Shown here piece after piece: positions 51,644 to 61,082 of a DNA stretch of 64,000 nt (position 1 is its first letter; each line of letters opens with the position of its first letter). This DNA comes from Sphingomonadales bacterium UBA2683 (GTDB lineage: Bacteria; Pseudomonadota; Alphaproteobacteria; Sphingomonadales; Sphingomonadaceae). Below the pieces are notes generated by a model, which was not told where the DNA came from, searched no databases, and saw nothing but the letters and a program-made list of their open reading frames with translations. Location: positions 1 to 64,000 of the forward strand of contig DELZ01000004.1 in the NCBI GenBank assembly GCA_002354635.1, in the 5' to 3' direction. Made by a program: the position numbers and the translations under genes.

Positions 51644-52716
51644 CAGCCGAGACCCTTCGCGATCATTGGTCCGATCCGGTTGGCAATCGACAAGGGCAAT
51701 CGCTGCCACAGCGCCACCTGTGCCCGATATTTCGGGCTCATCGGATTGACATCACGGGCTGCTTCGCCATCCGCAGTGCGCGTTGCATAGCTCAGAGGCT
51801 GCGGTTCAAATCCCCAGTTCTTCTTGAAGGAGAAAGCGCCGGTTCCGTACTTGGAACGCCCAAAATCGAATAACCCGCATCCCCTTTCCCGGGCGTGGTT
51901 CATCAAGGCATAATACATCACGTCATTGGCCCTGAGCCGGCGGGCATCCCATGACCCGCCTCCCCAATAAGGCATCACCGTTCCGCCATGATAGAGGCTC
52001 AGAACGCTGGCTACCGGTTCGCCTTCGTGCAGCACGGTAAGAATATCTGCATCCTCGCCAAATCCGTCGAGCACGGCGTCGAAGAGGGCCTTCGGAAAAA
52101 CCGGAGTTCCGAGATTGCGGACGCTCTCCGCATAGACGGCATAATGATCGTCCCGATCCTGCGCGGCTGTCCCGATGCGCACGGTCAGATCGCCTTTCAG
52201 GCCCTTGCGGACTTCTGCCCGTTGCTTGCGCGGAATCGCGAGCAGCTGGCTTTCGTCATCATCCGCGAGCGCGGTCACAAAACCGGCATAAACTCCCTGA
52301 TTGTGCTGCCATTGATCGTCGGGCACGGCCCCTCCGCGCAATTCGACAGTCGGGAAGCTGTGGCGCTCGGCAAAGCGCCACGCTTCGTCCGCCAGCAGCT
52401 GGATGGCTTGATCATTGTCAGAAACGATCCCGCCGCCCACGGCGAAACCCGAAGATACCAGTGCGCGGCCGAACAAGGCAGAATGGATCAGATGAAACGG
52501 GAGGATGCCCGACAATGTTCCGTCACCGTCTTCGGCAAGCAGATAGCGCCAGGCATGGCCGCAGGCCTTGCTCACCGAAAGCACCCAGGCCGGTCGATGA
52601 AACGGCGTGGCTTCCGGCGATGCTGCAATGAAAGCATCGATCCGTGCCAGTTCATTGGCGTCGGGGCGATCCAGAACACGTATCGACAAAGGCTGCGGCT
52701 TGAAGCGCATGTTCAT
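51643..52716 (-). CDS. FemAB-related XrtA-system protein
   Basis: A 357-residue member of the FemAB-like GNAT superfamily, with LLAIPRKQRAEVRKGLKGDL and FDFGRSKYGTGAFSFKKNWGF at the expected positions. FemAB proteins transfer amino acids from aminoacyl-tRNA or acyl groups; here an exopolysaccharide substituent is likely. The stop overlaps the glycosyltransferase start (TGATG) and the start overlaps the deacetylase gene by four bases. Confidence 0.9.
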   Translation of the reverse strand: MNMRFKPQPLSIRVLDRPDANELARIDAFIAASPEATPFHRPAWVLSVSKACGHAWRYLLAEDGDGTLSGILPFHLIHSALFGRALVSSGFAVGGGIVSDNDQAIQLLADEAWRFAERHSFPTVELRGGAVPDDQWQHNQGVYAGFVTALADDDESQLLAIPRKQRAEVRKGLKGDLTVRIGTAAQDRDDHYAVYAESVRNLGTPVFPKALFDAVLDGFGEDADILTVLHEGEPVASVLSLYHGGTVMPYWGGGSWDARRLRANDVMYYALMNHARERGCGLFDFGRSKYGTGAFSFKKNWGFEPQPLSYATRTADGEAARDVNPMSPKYRAQVALWQRLPLSIANRIGPMIAKGLG

Positions 52717-53615
52717 CGCATCAACCCCGCTTCCAGTGCCGCCAGTTCATCCACCCTGCCCCATTTGAAATCCCGCCCGGCCCGCAACAGCTTCGCGCGC
52801 ATGGCTTTCAGATTCGTATAGTGCCGGATTTTTGACCGGACCGGTGCATTTTTGACCCGGGGCTGCTCGGGATCGATTTCCCAGGGGTGAAAATAGAAGA
52901 TTGCCCCGTGCCCGTCGTCACGCTGCATTTTCCGGATGGATTGCTCGTACAGGGCGTAAGGCAGCAGTCTGAAAAAACCGCCCCCACCGGCAGCCAGTAT
53001 CCGGCTACCAAGTTTGACGGTCGTGACCGGCAATTCGATGAAATCGGATTGTTCCACCGGCTTCCACGCGAAGCGCGGCGAACCGGTCCAGCCATAATGG
53101 TCATGGTGTATGGGAGCGACGCTGGACGAGTAGGCATAGCCCTTTTCGGCCAGTATTTCATGCGCCCAGGGTGTCCGCTGATCAATCGAAAAGCTCGGTG
53201 CCCGATAACCGGTCACCTTCTGGCCGGATGAATCTTCCAGCAATTTGTGGCTGCGATCCAGATCTGCGCGAAACTGGTCTGGAGACAGGTTGAACACGCG
53301 GGCATGATCATAGCCATGATTGGCGATTTCATGTCCGGCAGCAACAATCTGCTGCATCAGGGCAGGATAGCGCTCGGCCACCCAGCCCAGAATGAAAAAT
53401 GTTGCCTTGATCCCTGCCTCGTCGAACAGCGCCAGCACGGCCTGGCTATTTCGCTCTACCCGATGCTCGAGCCGATCCCAGTCGGCACGGTCAATGACCG
53501 TCTCAAAGGCTCCCACCTGAAACCAGTCCTCGATATCAACCGACATGGCATTGAGCAAAGCATCCGCTTTTCTCGCCGTTGTGAAGGATTCAGGCCGCGC
53601 GTCCTGCATTGACAT
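52713..53615 (-). CDS. XrtA-system polysaccharide deacetylase
   Basis: From the Met at 53615 (GGAAAG upstream) the protein has 300 residues. The NodB-type domain starts AMSVDIEDWFQVGAFE with catalytic Asp, and the metal-binding pair is in EIANHGYDHARVF; RAPSFSIDQRTPWAHEIL and GAIFYFHPWEIDPEQPR follow. It removes acetyl groups from N-acetyl sugars in the exported polysaccharide. It overlaps the ATPase gene by 26 bases. Confidence 0.92.
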   Translation of the reverse strand: MSMQDARPESFTTARKADALLNAMSVDIEDWFQVGAFETVIDRADWDRLEHRVERNSQAVLALFDEAGIKATFFILGWVAERYPALMQQIVAAGHEIANHGYDHARVFNLSPDQFRADLDRSHKLLEDSSGQKVTGYRAPSFSIDQRTPWAHEILAEKGYAYSSSVAPIHHDHYGWTGSPRFAWKPVEQSDFIELPVTTVKLGSRILAAGGGGFFRLLPYALYEQSIRKMQRDDGHGAIFYFHPWEIDPEQPRVKNAPVRSKIRHYTNLKAMRAKLLRAGRDFKWGRVDELAALEAGLMR

Positions 53616-54849
53616 AACTTTCCTTGCTCCGGACATCACTCTCGACCCATTCCACGAGCATCGTCAACACGCGGTGCAAATTTTCTTCCTGACCGTTCAT
53701 GCGCTTTTCCAGCGAGGACAGCCGCTCTGCTATCCGGTCGATCCGGTCGATGGTCTCTTGATCGGCGACTGGCTGGGGTAAAGGCTTTGAACCGCTGTCG
53801 GAGGCGGTTTCAGCATGGGCTTGCGCAGACTCCTGCACTGGCGGCACCGGAGGTTCTGCCGTCCGCAGATTGACCACTTCGTCTTCCGGCGTTGATCCCG
53901 GCCTTGTCGGTGCTACTGGCGACTGGGGCCAGGTTGCTTGCGCTTGTTCCGCGATCGCATCGAGTTTCTTTTTGGGCTTTTCCCACAGCGGATTTTTGCT
54001 GTCGGTTTCCGCAGTTGGTGGTGCAGCAATTTCGACATCTTCGCCTTTCAAATCGGCAAGCACCCTGGCAACCAAACTCTGCTCTATCATCTCGGCATGT
54101 TCGATTGATCCCATCAGCAAAATCCGGCTCATTAGCGCGTTGATCTTGCGGGGAACCCCATGGGTTTCTGCATAGAGCATCCGGAATACACTCGAGGTGA
54201 TCTTGGGACGCCCCGACCAGCCGCTTTTGGACAGGCGGTGAGTGACATAGGGCTCGATTTCATCGGCGCTCATCGGTTCGAGATGATGATGCGCAATAAC
54301 GCGTTGCCGCAATTGCTCGAGCTGGTTGGAATTTTGCAGCATATCTCGAAATTCCGGCTGGCCGAGCAGGAATATCTGAAGCAGCGCCTGGCCGCCGAGC
54401 TGAAAATTGGACAGCATCCGCAACTCTTCCAGCGCGCCCGCCGGAAGGTTCTGCGATTCATCCACAATCAACAAACAGCGCCGGCCGGCGCGGGCTTCGG
54501 CATGAAGGAATTCTTCAAATGCGCTTAGCAGCTGAGCCTTGTCCATATGATCGGTATCGATATCGAAATGATTGGCCGCGACACGCACAATATCTTCGCT
54601 ATCGAGCTTGGTGGTGACGATGTTGGCAGCCGTCAGACGCGCTTTGTCGATCGTCGCCATCAGATGGCTGACGAGCGTGGTCTTGCCGGCGCCTACATCG
54701 CCGGTGATGACAATAAAGCCTTCGCCCTGAGCGAGACCGTAGCCGAGATAGGACAAGGCCTTGCGGTGTGTCAGGCTCTCGAAATAGAAATGTGGATCCG
54801 GGGTCAGCTGAAAAGGCCGGCCATTCAATCCATAAAATGTATCATACAT
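53590..54849 (-). CDS. XrtA-system ExeA-like ATPase
   Basis: A 419-residue AAA+ protein beginning MYDTFYGLNGRPFQLTPDPH. Walker A is ITGDVGAGKTTLV and Walker B CLLIVDESQNLP; the arginine finger region is AHHHLEPMSADEIEPY. The last 150 residues are low-complexity and end in a coiled coil (IDRIDRIAERLSSLEKRM). It resembles ExeA/GspA ATPases and may energise assembly of the outer-membrane export machinery. It is separated from the outer-membrane protein gene by 35 bases. Confidence 0.9.
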   Translation of the reverse strand: MYDTFYGLNGRPFQLTPDPHFYFESLTHRKALSYLGYGLAQGEGFIVITGDVGAGKTTLVSHLMATIDKARLTAANIVTTKLDSEDIVRVAANHFDIDTDHMDKAQLLSAFEEFLHAEARAGRRCLLIVDESQNLPAGALEELRMLSNFQLGGQALLQIFLLGQPEFRDMLQNSNQLEQLRQRVIAHHHLEPMSADEIEPYVTHRLSKSGWSGRPKITSSVFRMLYAETHGVPRKINALMSRILLMGSIEHAEMIEQSLVARVLADLKGEDVEIAAPPTAETDSKNPLWEKPKKKLDAIAEQAQATWPQSPVAPTRPGSTPEDEVVNLRTAEPPVPPVQESAQAHAETASDSGSKPLPQPVADQETIDRIDRIAERLSSLEKRMNGQEENLHRVLTMLVEWVESDVRSKESYVNAGRAA

Positions 54850-54884
54850 TCGCGTGTCTCCGATCATCAACCGTGATGACGCTC

Positions 54885-56507
54885 TTAAAAGTCATATCTG
54901 AGTCCCAGCAGCGCGGAAGCTGTGATTTCGCTGTCGAATCCGTCCTGCTGGAAACTGTCCAGACCCACTGCGGCCGTCCCCTGCAGTCCCGGCAAAATCT
55001 GTCGGTAATAAGCCGCATTGGCACCGATCCCCAAGACGTTGGGGGCATTTGCAAAACCGCTGTCCAGCAGATTGGCGTACACATTCGCATCGAAACTGGA
55101 ATAGGTGTCCAGTTGCCGGCCAATCGACAGGTTGGCATAGTAATTTTCGTCCACCAGACCGTCGACGGCAGAAACAGCGCCGAGTTGCGACGCGAAATAG
55201 CGGCGACGGGCATAGCCTACCCCGAGTCCCGCATTCCATGCACCGGTGGTATATGTATACTGCCCGTTGACCCCGCGCGCGCGGAAAGAGGATGAGGCCG
55301 CCGACTGCAGCACGTCATTGAAACACAGACTGCTTGTCTGGCCAAATGCACAACCGTTCAGTTCGCCGCTCAGAGGATTACGCGTACTGGAAAAACTGGT
55401 GCCCAGATTTGCAAGATTATCATTGAGCAGATTGCCAAAACCGGACACCGTATCATAGACCGAAATATTCAAGGCCGTGTTCTGGTTCGGCTGGTAGCCA
55501 AAGCTGCCGAAATAGGTTTCGCTGCCGTAACGCTGACCGACGCGCGCCTCCAGCGAGGTACGACGGCTAGGCCGCCACAATACACCTGCATCCCAGATGA
55601 TTCCATCCTGATCATAGGACAGCTGCCGCGGAGAGCTTTCGTCGGTGACAAGGCGACCGTCATCACCGATTACCGGATTGCCATTGATGTCGCGTACCGC
55701 GTCGCGCTCCGAAATCTCGATATCCTCGTAACCGACGCCACCAACCAGTGCCAGGTTGGAGGAGACAGGCACCGTCACATCGGCGCGCACATATTTTCCT
55801 TCGAAGCGCTGATCAAGCTGGCCCCCGTCTTCGCGTTCCCAGGCTCCGCTCACCGACCACCCAAAGGGAAGGTCGCCCGGCTGCATACCGACACTGGCAC
55901 TCGCCGAGTGGCTAACGCTGTCATCGAAAACATCGATCGGCAGCTGACCCGGAGGCAAGGTGCCGGTGCTTTTGTTTTCCACTTTGGTATAGCCGACACG
56001 GTAGTTTGCATTAACATCCAGGTCACCCACCCGGGTCGATAGATTGGGTCCGGCATAGACAGAATAGACCTGCGTCACATTGTCAATATTGCCGACCGTA
56101 TTGGAGGGCGCTTCGCCGCGCAAATCGATCCGGCTGCGGGTTGCAATACCGCCGGCTTCCAGTGACAGGACATTGGGTACAACTTGCACCGCTCCGCGGG
56201 CCAGACCGGTAACGATGTCATCGTCACCGAGATTGTCCTGATAAAAAAACCGGCGCTCATAGCGCAAATTGACTTGCGCTTCCGCCCCTCGTGTTCGGAC
56301 AGAACTGTCAATACCGGCAGCGACCGACGTATAGGTCAGCACGTCGCTGCCGTCCTTCACATCGGCAACCAGTACCTGCTGTATTTCAATGTAGGGAGCG
56401 ATGTCGGCTTTGCGTTCGCGAGCCTCCGCTACTGGCGCGACCAGTCCAAGCAACGGCAGCATTGCCGCGCCATATTTGAAGACATTTCTGGTCAGATTCG
56501 AGGTCAT
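54885..56507 (-). CDS. XrtA-system outer-membrane beta-barrel protein (TIGR03016-type)
   Basis: A 540-residue secreted protein with a signal peptide (YGAAMLPLLGLVAPVAEARE) and many alternating beta strands ending in LLGLRYDF, a C-terminal aromatic as required for BAM insertion. Such barrels occur in nearly all XrtA loci and are thought to form the polysaccharide outer-membrane channel or partner of the Wza-like lipoprotein. It starts three bases after the tyrosine kinase stop. Confidence 0.9.
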   Translation of the reverse strand: MTSNLTRNVFKYGAAMLPLLGLVAPVAEARERKADIAPYIEIQQVLVADVKDGSDVLTYTSVAAGIDSSVRTRGAEAQVNLRYERRFFYQDNLGDDDIVTGLARGAVQVVPNVLSLEAGGIATRSRIDLRGEAPSNTVGNIDNVTQVYSVYAGPNLSTRVGDLDVNANYRVGYTKVENKSTGTLPPGQLPIDVFDDSVSHSASASVGMQPGDLPFGWSVSGAWEREDGGQLDQRFEGKYVRADVTVPVSSNLALVGGVGYEDIEISERDAVRDINGNPVIGDDGRLVTDESSPRQLSYDQDGIIWDAGVLWRPSRRTSLEARVGQRYGSETYFGSFGYQPNQNTALNISVYDTVSGFGNLLNDNLANLGTSFSSTRNPLSGELNGCAFGQTSSLCFNDVLQSAASSSFRARGVNGQYTYTTGAWNAGLGVGYARRRYFASQLGAVSAVDGLVDENYYANLSIGRQLDTYSSFDANVYANLLDSGFANAPNVLGIGANAAYYRQILPGLQGTAAVGLDSFQQDGFDSEITASALLGLRYDF

Positions 56508-56510
56508 GGC

Positions 56511-57428
56511 TTACTCTCCATATCCGTAATAGGATCCAAAGCGCCTGCCCGTCGGCGAGAATTTCGTGCCATTGAGGAGCAGCTGGATATGCTCGCATCC
56601 GCCCATCAGACTGAGTGCGTCGCGCAAGGCGGATTCGGTTGTTTCGTCTGCTTTCACCACCATCAAGACCTGTCCGACATGGGTCGCCAGAACGGAAGCC
56701 GGAGATGCCGACAAAGCAGGTGGTGAATCAAAAATCACAATGCGATGGGGATTATTCTGGGTAAGCCGGTTGAGCACCTGCTCGGTTCGGGCCGATGCCA
56801 GATATTCGGTATCGGCATTGGTCTGATCACCGGCGGGCAAAATCGCCAGACCCGGGATATCGGTATGAATGATGCAGTTTTCGACCGGCAATTGCGGATC
56901 GGCCAGCGCGTCCATCAGACCTTTGCTACCTTCAAGGCCGAGGCTGGAGAGGATGCTGGGCTTGGCAAAATCAGCATCCACGAGCAGGACCTCATTATCC
57001 TTCTCCGCGGCAATGGAGAGGGCCAGGTTCAGAGCACAGAAGGTCTTGCCTTCGTCAGGGTGCGCCGAACAGATCAATATCCGCTCTCCGCGCGGTATTG
57101 GCATCGATTTCTGACCGCCCTTCGCGGCGAGCAGCAATTGCCGCTTGATGATCCGGAATTCTTCCGAGATGCCGGTTACCGGTCCGTCAGGAACGATAAA
57201 CCCTGCTTCCCGCAACTTGTCCCGATCCACAAGGACATGCGGCCCGTCGTAACGTTGAACCGGCTGTGCTGTAACCCGGGTGACTTGCCCGGCCGGAGAT
57301 TCCTGCGGCTTGGCTTCCGCGCGGCCCTCCTGCCGTTCCCCGGTACGGACAGCGGGAATATAGTCATAGATTTCCCCTGCCCGTTCGAGCAAAGATGCCG
57401 GTTTTCTGGGAGGATTATATTGGTTCAT
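56511..57428 (-). CDS. XrtA-associated BY-type tyrosine autokinase
   Basis: A 305-residue cytoplasmic kinase. Walker A-like ICSAHPDEGKTFCALNL, Walker A' LLVDADFAKPSI and Walker B VIFDSPPALSAS are intact. The C-terminus ends SYYGYGE, a short tyrosine cluster that could be the autophosphorylation site. It works with the separate Wzz-type membrane protein encoded upstream to control chain length. The start is ten bases after that gene's stop. Confidence 0.93.
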   Translation of the reverse strand: MNQYNPPRKPASLLERAGEIYDYIPAVRTGERQEGRAEAKPQESPAGQVTRVTAQPVQRYDGPHVLVDRDKLREAGFIVPDGPVTGISEEFRIIKRQLLLAAKGGQKSMPIPRGERILICSAHPDEGKTFCALNLALSIAAEKDNEVLLVDADFAKPSILSSLGLEGSKGLMDALADPQLPVENCIIHTDIPGLAILPAGDQTNADTEYLASARTEQVLNRLTQNNPHRIVIFDSPPALSASPASVLATHVGQVLMVVKADETTESALRDALSLMGGCEHIQLLLNGTKFSPTGRRFGSYYGYGE

Positions 57429-57438
57429 GCTTGCTCCC

Positions 57439-58980
57439 TCAGGCGACCATGCCGCGCTGGATAAATTCGACGACCATCAACATTCCAAAAACACCGAAGA
57501 GTGCGCCGCTGGTGCCGTAGAAAATACGAAGTTTCTTCCTGTTTATGGCGCGCTGCGCATTGGTCAGAATCTGAGAGACTGAACCGATGACCGGCAGACC
57601 ACTGGCTTTCTCCAGCTTGTCTGCAGTCGGATAGCTGGTTTGCAGTTGACCCATCGCGAACGCAGCACCGACCCCGCCACCGATTCCGGCGATCAGAACC
57701 ATCGCCAGCAACAAGGGCCTATTTGGTGCAGCCGGTGATCGCGGACTGGACGGGGGATCAATGACGCGGAATTTGAGAGAGTCGGTTTCGGACTCCACCT
57801 GGCCGCGCAACTTGATCTGCTCGCGGTCGGCAAGCAGCTTGTCATACTGGCTTTTCAAAACCTCATGGTCCCGATTGATCCGCGACATTTCCGCAGCCAC
57901 GCCGGGCTCCAGCGTCTGCTTCGAAGCCAGTTGCGCCATGTCTGCCTGCAAGGCGTTTTTCCGCGCTTGCAGCGCGGCAATGCTTGCCTGGCGTTCCGCT
58001 CGCATGCTTTGCAAGGAACTGTAGGCCGGATTGGGGGTGCCATAGGCACCGCCGCCGGCTGGTTCTTTGGACGCCTGCCTCCGCAACGCGGCAATTTCGT
58101 TTTTCATCGAGACAACATCAGGATGGCTGTCGGTCCAGCCACGTGCTCGCGCCGACGCCAGTTTGGCCTCGGCCTGTGCCAGTTGGCCGCGGGCACTGCC
58201 GTCTCCCGCACCGCCGAAGCCCGGCGTCGCGATCGTCGCTGGCGTGCCCGACAGCTGGCCATTCAAGGCGGCCAGCGATCCGGATGCCTGGCTTAACTGC
58301 GAATCGATTTGCCCCAGTTCCGCCCTGGCAGCCTCCATCCGTTGGCTGATGGAACCGATACCAGGCAGCAATCCCAGATTTTCCGTCTCGAATTGCACCC
58401 GTTTCTGCTCGACTTCCTGAAGCTCTTTTTCCCTCTGGGCGAGCTGGGCATCGAGAAATTTGATCGTCTGGCTGGTTTCATCGCGGTCCCCGGAAAGATT
58501 TTCTTCGACAAAAATATCGATCATTTTCTGTACGATATCGCGGGAAAGAACGGCATTTTCGGCATCGGAAAAATTGCTGGCCGAGGATTTTGCGGTAATC
58601 TCGAACAGATTGTCTTTTTCCGATTTTATTTCGATATTCTTGCGCAGCATCTCAACCTTGCTCGCCAGTTCACGGTCCGAGGAGACCGACCGGTTCAGCG
58701 CTGTTCCCCGAACAACCTTTTCCAGATTGATCGTGGAAGCCAGCGTTTCCTGAACGCGTTCCATGCTCTTCTTGCGCTCGCGTGCGTCAACACCGACCTT
58801 GTCGGACAGGATCGACTGCATTTCCACGGAAATGCGGGCTTTCGATTCATAGCTGTTGGGAATTAGCGCAACCACCAGCCAACCCACCAGGCAAAGCCCC
58901 CAGGCAACAGCCAGAGCGAGCCAGCGACGATGCCAGACGCTGTGCAATGCTATTTTGAGTTCGTCGTAGAGACCGTTCAT
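57439..58980 (-). CDS. XrtA-system polysaccharide chain-length determinant (Wzz-like)
   Basis: From ATG 58980 the protein has 513 residues. The first membrane helix is WLALAVAWGLCLVGWLVVAL, followed by a long periplasmic coiled coil (about 150-400) and a second helix PLLLAMVLIAGIGGGVGAAF. The Pro-rich VIDPPSSPRSPAAPNRP motif before helix 2 is diagnostic of Wzz/PCP proteins. It sets polysaccharide chain length and partners the tyrosine kinase. A third hydrophobic segment lies near the C-terminus. Confidence 0.93.
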   Translation of the reverse strand: MNGLYDELKIALHSVWHRRWLALAVAWGLCLVGWLVVALIPNSYESKARISVEMQSILSDKVGVDARERKKSMERVQETLASTINLEKVVRGTALNRSVSSDRELASKVEMLRKNIEIKSEKDNLFEITAKSSASNFSDAENAVLSRDIVQKMIDIFVEENLSGDRDETSQTIKFLDAQLAQREKELQEVEQKRVQFETENLGLLPGIGSISQRMEAARAELGQIDSQLSQASGSLAALNGQLSGTPATIATPGFGGAGDGSARGQLAQAEAKLASARARGWTDSHPDVVSMKNEIAALRRQASKEPAGGGAYGTPNPAYSSLQSMRAERQASIAALQARKNALQADMAQLASKQTLEPGVAAEMSRINRDHEVLKSQYDKLLADREQIKLRGQVESETDSLKFRVIDPPSSPRSPAAPNRPLLLAMVLIAGIGGGVGAAFAMGQLQTSYPTADKLEKASGLPVIGSVSQILTNAQRAINRKKLRIFYGTSGALFGVFGMLMVVEFIQRGMVA

Positions 58981-59019
58981 ATGCCTATTCAATTCCTGTC
59001 TTTGGAAGCCAAAAGCGGA

Positions 59020-59676
59020 TCAAAACATGCTTTGCGGAATGATGATCACGTCGCCCGGACGCAACATCACATTGGCGTTGGTTTTACCCTTCTTCATGAG
59101 ATCATCGATCCGCAGGGCGAATTCCTTCTGCTTGCCGGTGCCGCGGTCGAACCGGATCAGCCTTGCCCGGTTGCCGGAGGCAAATTCGGACATGCCGCCC
59201 ACCGCGATCATCGCGTCAAGCAAGGTCATGTTGGCGCGGTAGGGGATGGAGGCCGGCTTTTCGGTTGCACCCACGACCCGGATTTGCTGGGAAAATGTGC
59301 CGGAAAAATTGTTGACGATAACCGAAACCAGCGGTTCGTTGATATATTGCGACAATTGCAGTGTCAGATCCTCTGCCAGCATCGATGGTGTCTTGCCTAC
59401 TGCGGGCATGTCGGTGATCAACGGTGTGGTAATCCGGCCGTCGGGACGCACCTGGACCTTCGCGCCCAGTTCGGGATTGCGCCAGACGAAAATTGTCAGT
59501 TCGTCGAGCGGACCGATCACATATTCTTCACCCGGCCCTTCCTGCATCGACACGAAAGATGCCGTCGGCAACTGCGGGCCGCTGGAACTGCCGGAACAGC
59601 CGGCAACCGCGAGTGACGTCATTCCGGCACCGATCATCAGCTTCGCCAAGTGCTTGTTTTTGATAGCAGAACGCAT
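59020..59676 (-). CDS. XrtA-system polysaccharide export lipoprotein (Wza-like OPX)
   Basis: ATG 59676 starts a 218-residue lipoprotein with lipobox LAVAGCSG. The export domain YVIGPLDELTIFVWRNPELG and the SLBB segment IRVVGATEKPASIPYRANMTLLDAM region are clear, ending MLRPGDVIIIPQSMF. It forms part of the periplasm-to-outer-membrane conduit for the exopolysaccharide. It is the first gene of the core export block, with about 170 bases upstream to the decarboxylase. Confidence 0.93.
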   Translation of the reverse strand: MRSAIKNKHLAKLMIGAGMTSLAVAGCSGSSSGPQLPTASFVSMQEGPGEEYVIGPLDELTIFVWRNPELGAKVQVRPDGRITTPLITDMPAVGKTPSMLAEDLTLQLSQYINEPLVSVIVNNFSGTFSQQIRVVGATEKPASIPYRANMTLLDAMIAVGGMSEFASGNRARLIRFDRGTGKQKEFALRIDDLMKKGKTNANVMLRPGDVIIIPQSMF

Positions 59677-59846
59677 TTTCTCACCTCGTTTAAACGCTAA
59701 GCTGAAACACCGCTTTTCCGCAGAAAACCGGCAATTCACGCAAAGTCACGAGATGGCTATGCTAGAAAATAGTGAATATAGCGTTAGGATTAGCTGAATT
59801 TGGAATGAACAAACCTCGCGCGGCCAAGGCTGCCAAGATATTGAAC

Positions 59847-61082
59847 CTATGCGACCAGAATCTCGCGGGCCGCGCCCTGACCCAGAAAATTGGCAGGGCT
59901 TGCCGTCGCACCATAGGCCCCTGCACAGAAAATCGCGACAATGTCTCCGACGCTCGCTGTCGGCATCGCCGCATTGTCATTCAAACGGTCAAGCGGCGTA
60001 CAAAGGCAACCGACAACTGACACCGTTTCGTCCGGCTCCGCTCCGAATTTGTTCGCGATGGCAGCCGGATAATTGCGCCTTACCACGGTTCCGAAATTGC
60101 CGCTGGCGGCAAGCTGGTGATGCAGGCCGCCATCGGTGACCAGAAAAATATGCCCCTGGCTTTGCTTGCGATCGACAATCCGGGTCAGATAAACACCCGC
60201 TTCGCCGACAAGATAACGTCCCAGTTCGATGGCAAATTGGGTTGATGACAATATGTCCGGCAATCGTGCCAGCTGGTCGGACAAAGCCTGCCCCACCTTC
60301 ACTATGTCGAGCTGCTCATCACCGGGAAAATAGGGGATCCCGAATCCGCCGCCGAGATTGACATGATCGGGCGAGCGCCCGATTGTCTTGGCCAGTCGCG
60401 CGGCCAGTTCCAGCGTATGGGCCTGCGTTTCGATAATGGCATCGGCGCTAAGCGCCTGCGAGCCGGCAAAAATGTGAAAACCCCGCCATTCCGCTCCGGC
60501 ATCCAGCAATTTTTTCACCGCGGGCGCCACCAGATCGATATCCATACCGAACGGCTTGGCTCCACCCCCCATTTTCATACCGGATCCCTTGAGATCGAAA
60601 TCCGGATTAACGCGGATGGCAAGTCTCGGCTTCTTGCCGACAGCCTTTCCGATCTGCAGAGCCCGGTCGCATTCGCCGGGGGATTCGATATTGATAGTAA
60701 CACCGGCCTCGATGGCCTGCCGCAATTCGTCATCTCTTTTCCCCGGTCCGGCAAAGCTGATCTTTTCCGGCGCGGCTTCCGCCTCCAGCGCCATCCGCAA
60801 TTCGCCGCCGGATGCGATATCGATGCCATCGACCAGACCCACCATGTGGCGGAGCACCGGCTGGTAGGGATTGGCCTTCATGGCATAATGGAGATGCAGC
60901 GCATCGGGCATGGCGTCTCGCAATTGCGCCATCCGGGCATCAAGCCGGCCTGCGGAATAGACAAACAGCGGCGATCCATGTTCCGTTACCAGCGCGCTGG
61001 CCTTCTGTCCGCCGATTGCGAGTTCGCCTGCGATTGTCTGATATCCCGGCGGGATCGGTCCGGTAGGTTTGGTCTTAATCAT
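59847..61082 (-). CDS. PLP-dependent decarboxylase, exosortase A-associated
   Basis: The 411-residue protein belongs to the alanine racemase-fold type III decarboxylases. The PLP lysine is in LHLHYAMKANPYQP, the phosphate-binding loop in HVNLGGGFGIPYF, and the second active-site Cys region in FCAGAYG. It resembles diaminopimelate or ornithine decarboxylases but is a separate XrtA-linked clade with unknown substrate. It overlaps the acyl-CoA ligase by four bases, which supports a joint pathway with the ligase and carrier protein. Confidence 0.92.
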   Translation of the reverse strand: MIKTKPTGPIPPGYQTIAGELAIGGQKASALVTEHGSPLFVYSAGRLDARMAQLRDAMPDALHLHYAMKANPYQPVLRHMVGLVDGIDIASGGELRMALEAEAAPEKISFAGPGKRDDELRQAIEAGVTINIESPGECDRALQIGKAVGKKPRLAIRVNPDFDLKGSGMKMGGGAKPFGMDIDLVAPAVKKLLDAGAEWRGFHIFAGSQALSADAIIETQAHTLELAARLAKTIGRSPDHVNLGGGFGIPYFPGDEQLDIVKVGQALSDQLARLPDILSSTQFAIELGRYLVGEAGVYLTRIVDRKQSQGHIFLVTDGGLHHQLAASGNFGTVVRRNYPAAIANKFGAEPDETVSVVGCLCTPLDRLNDNAAMPTASVGDIVAIFCAGAYGATASPANFLGQGAAREILVA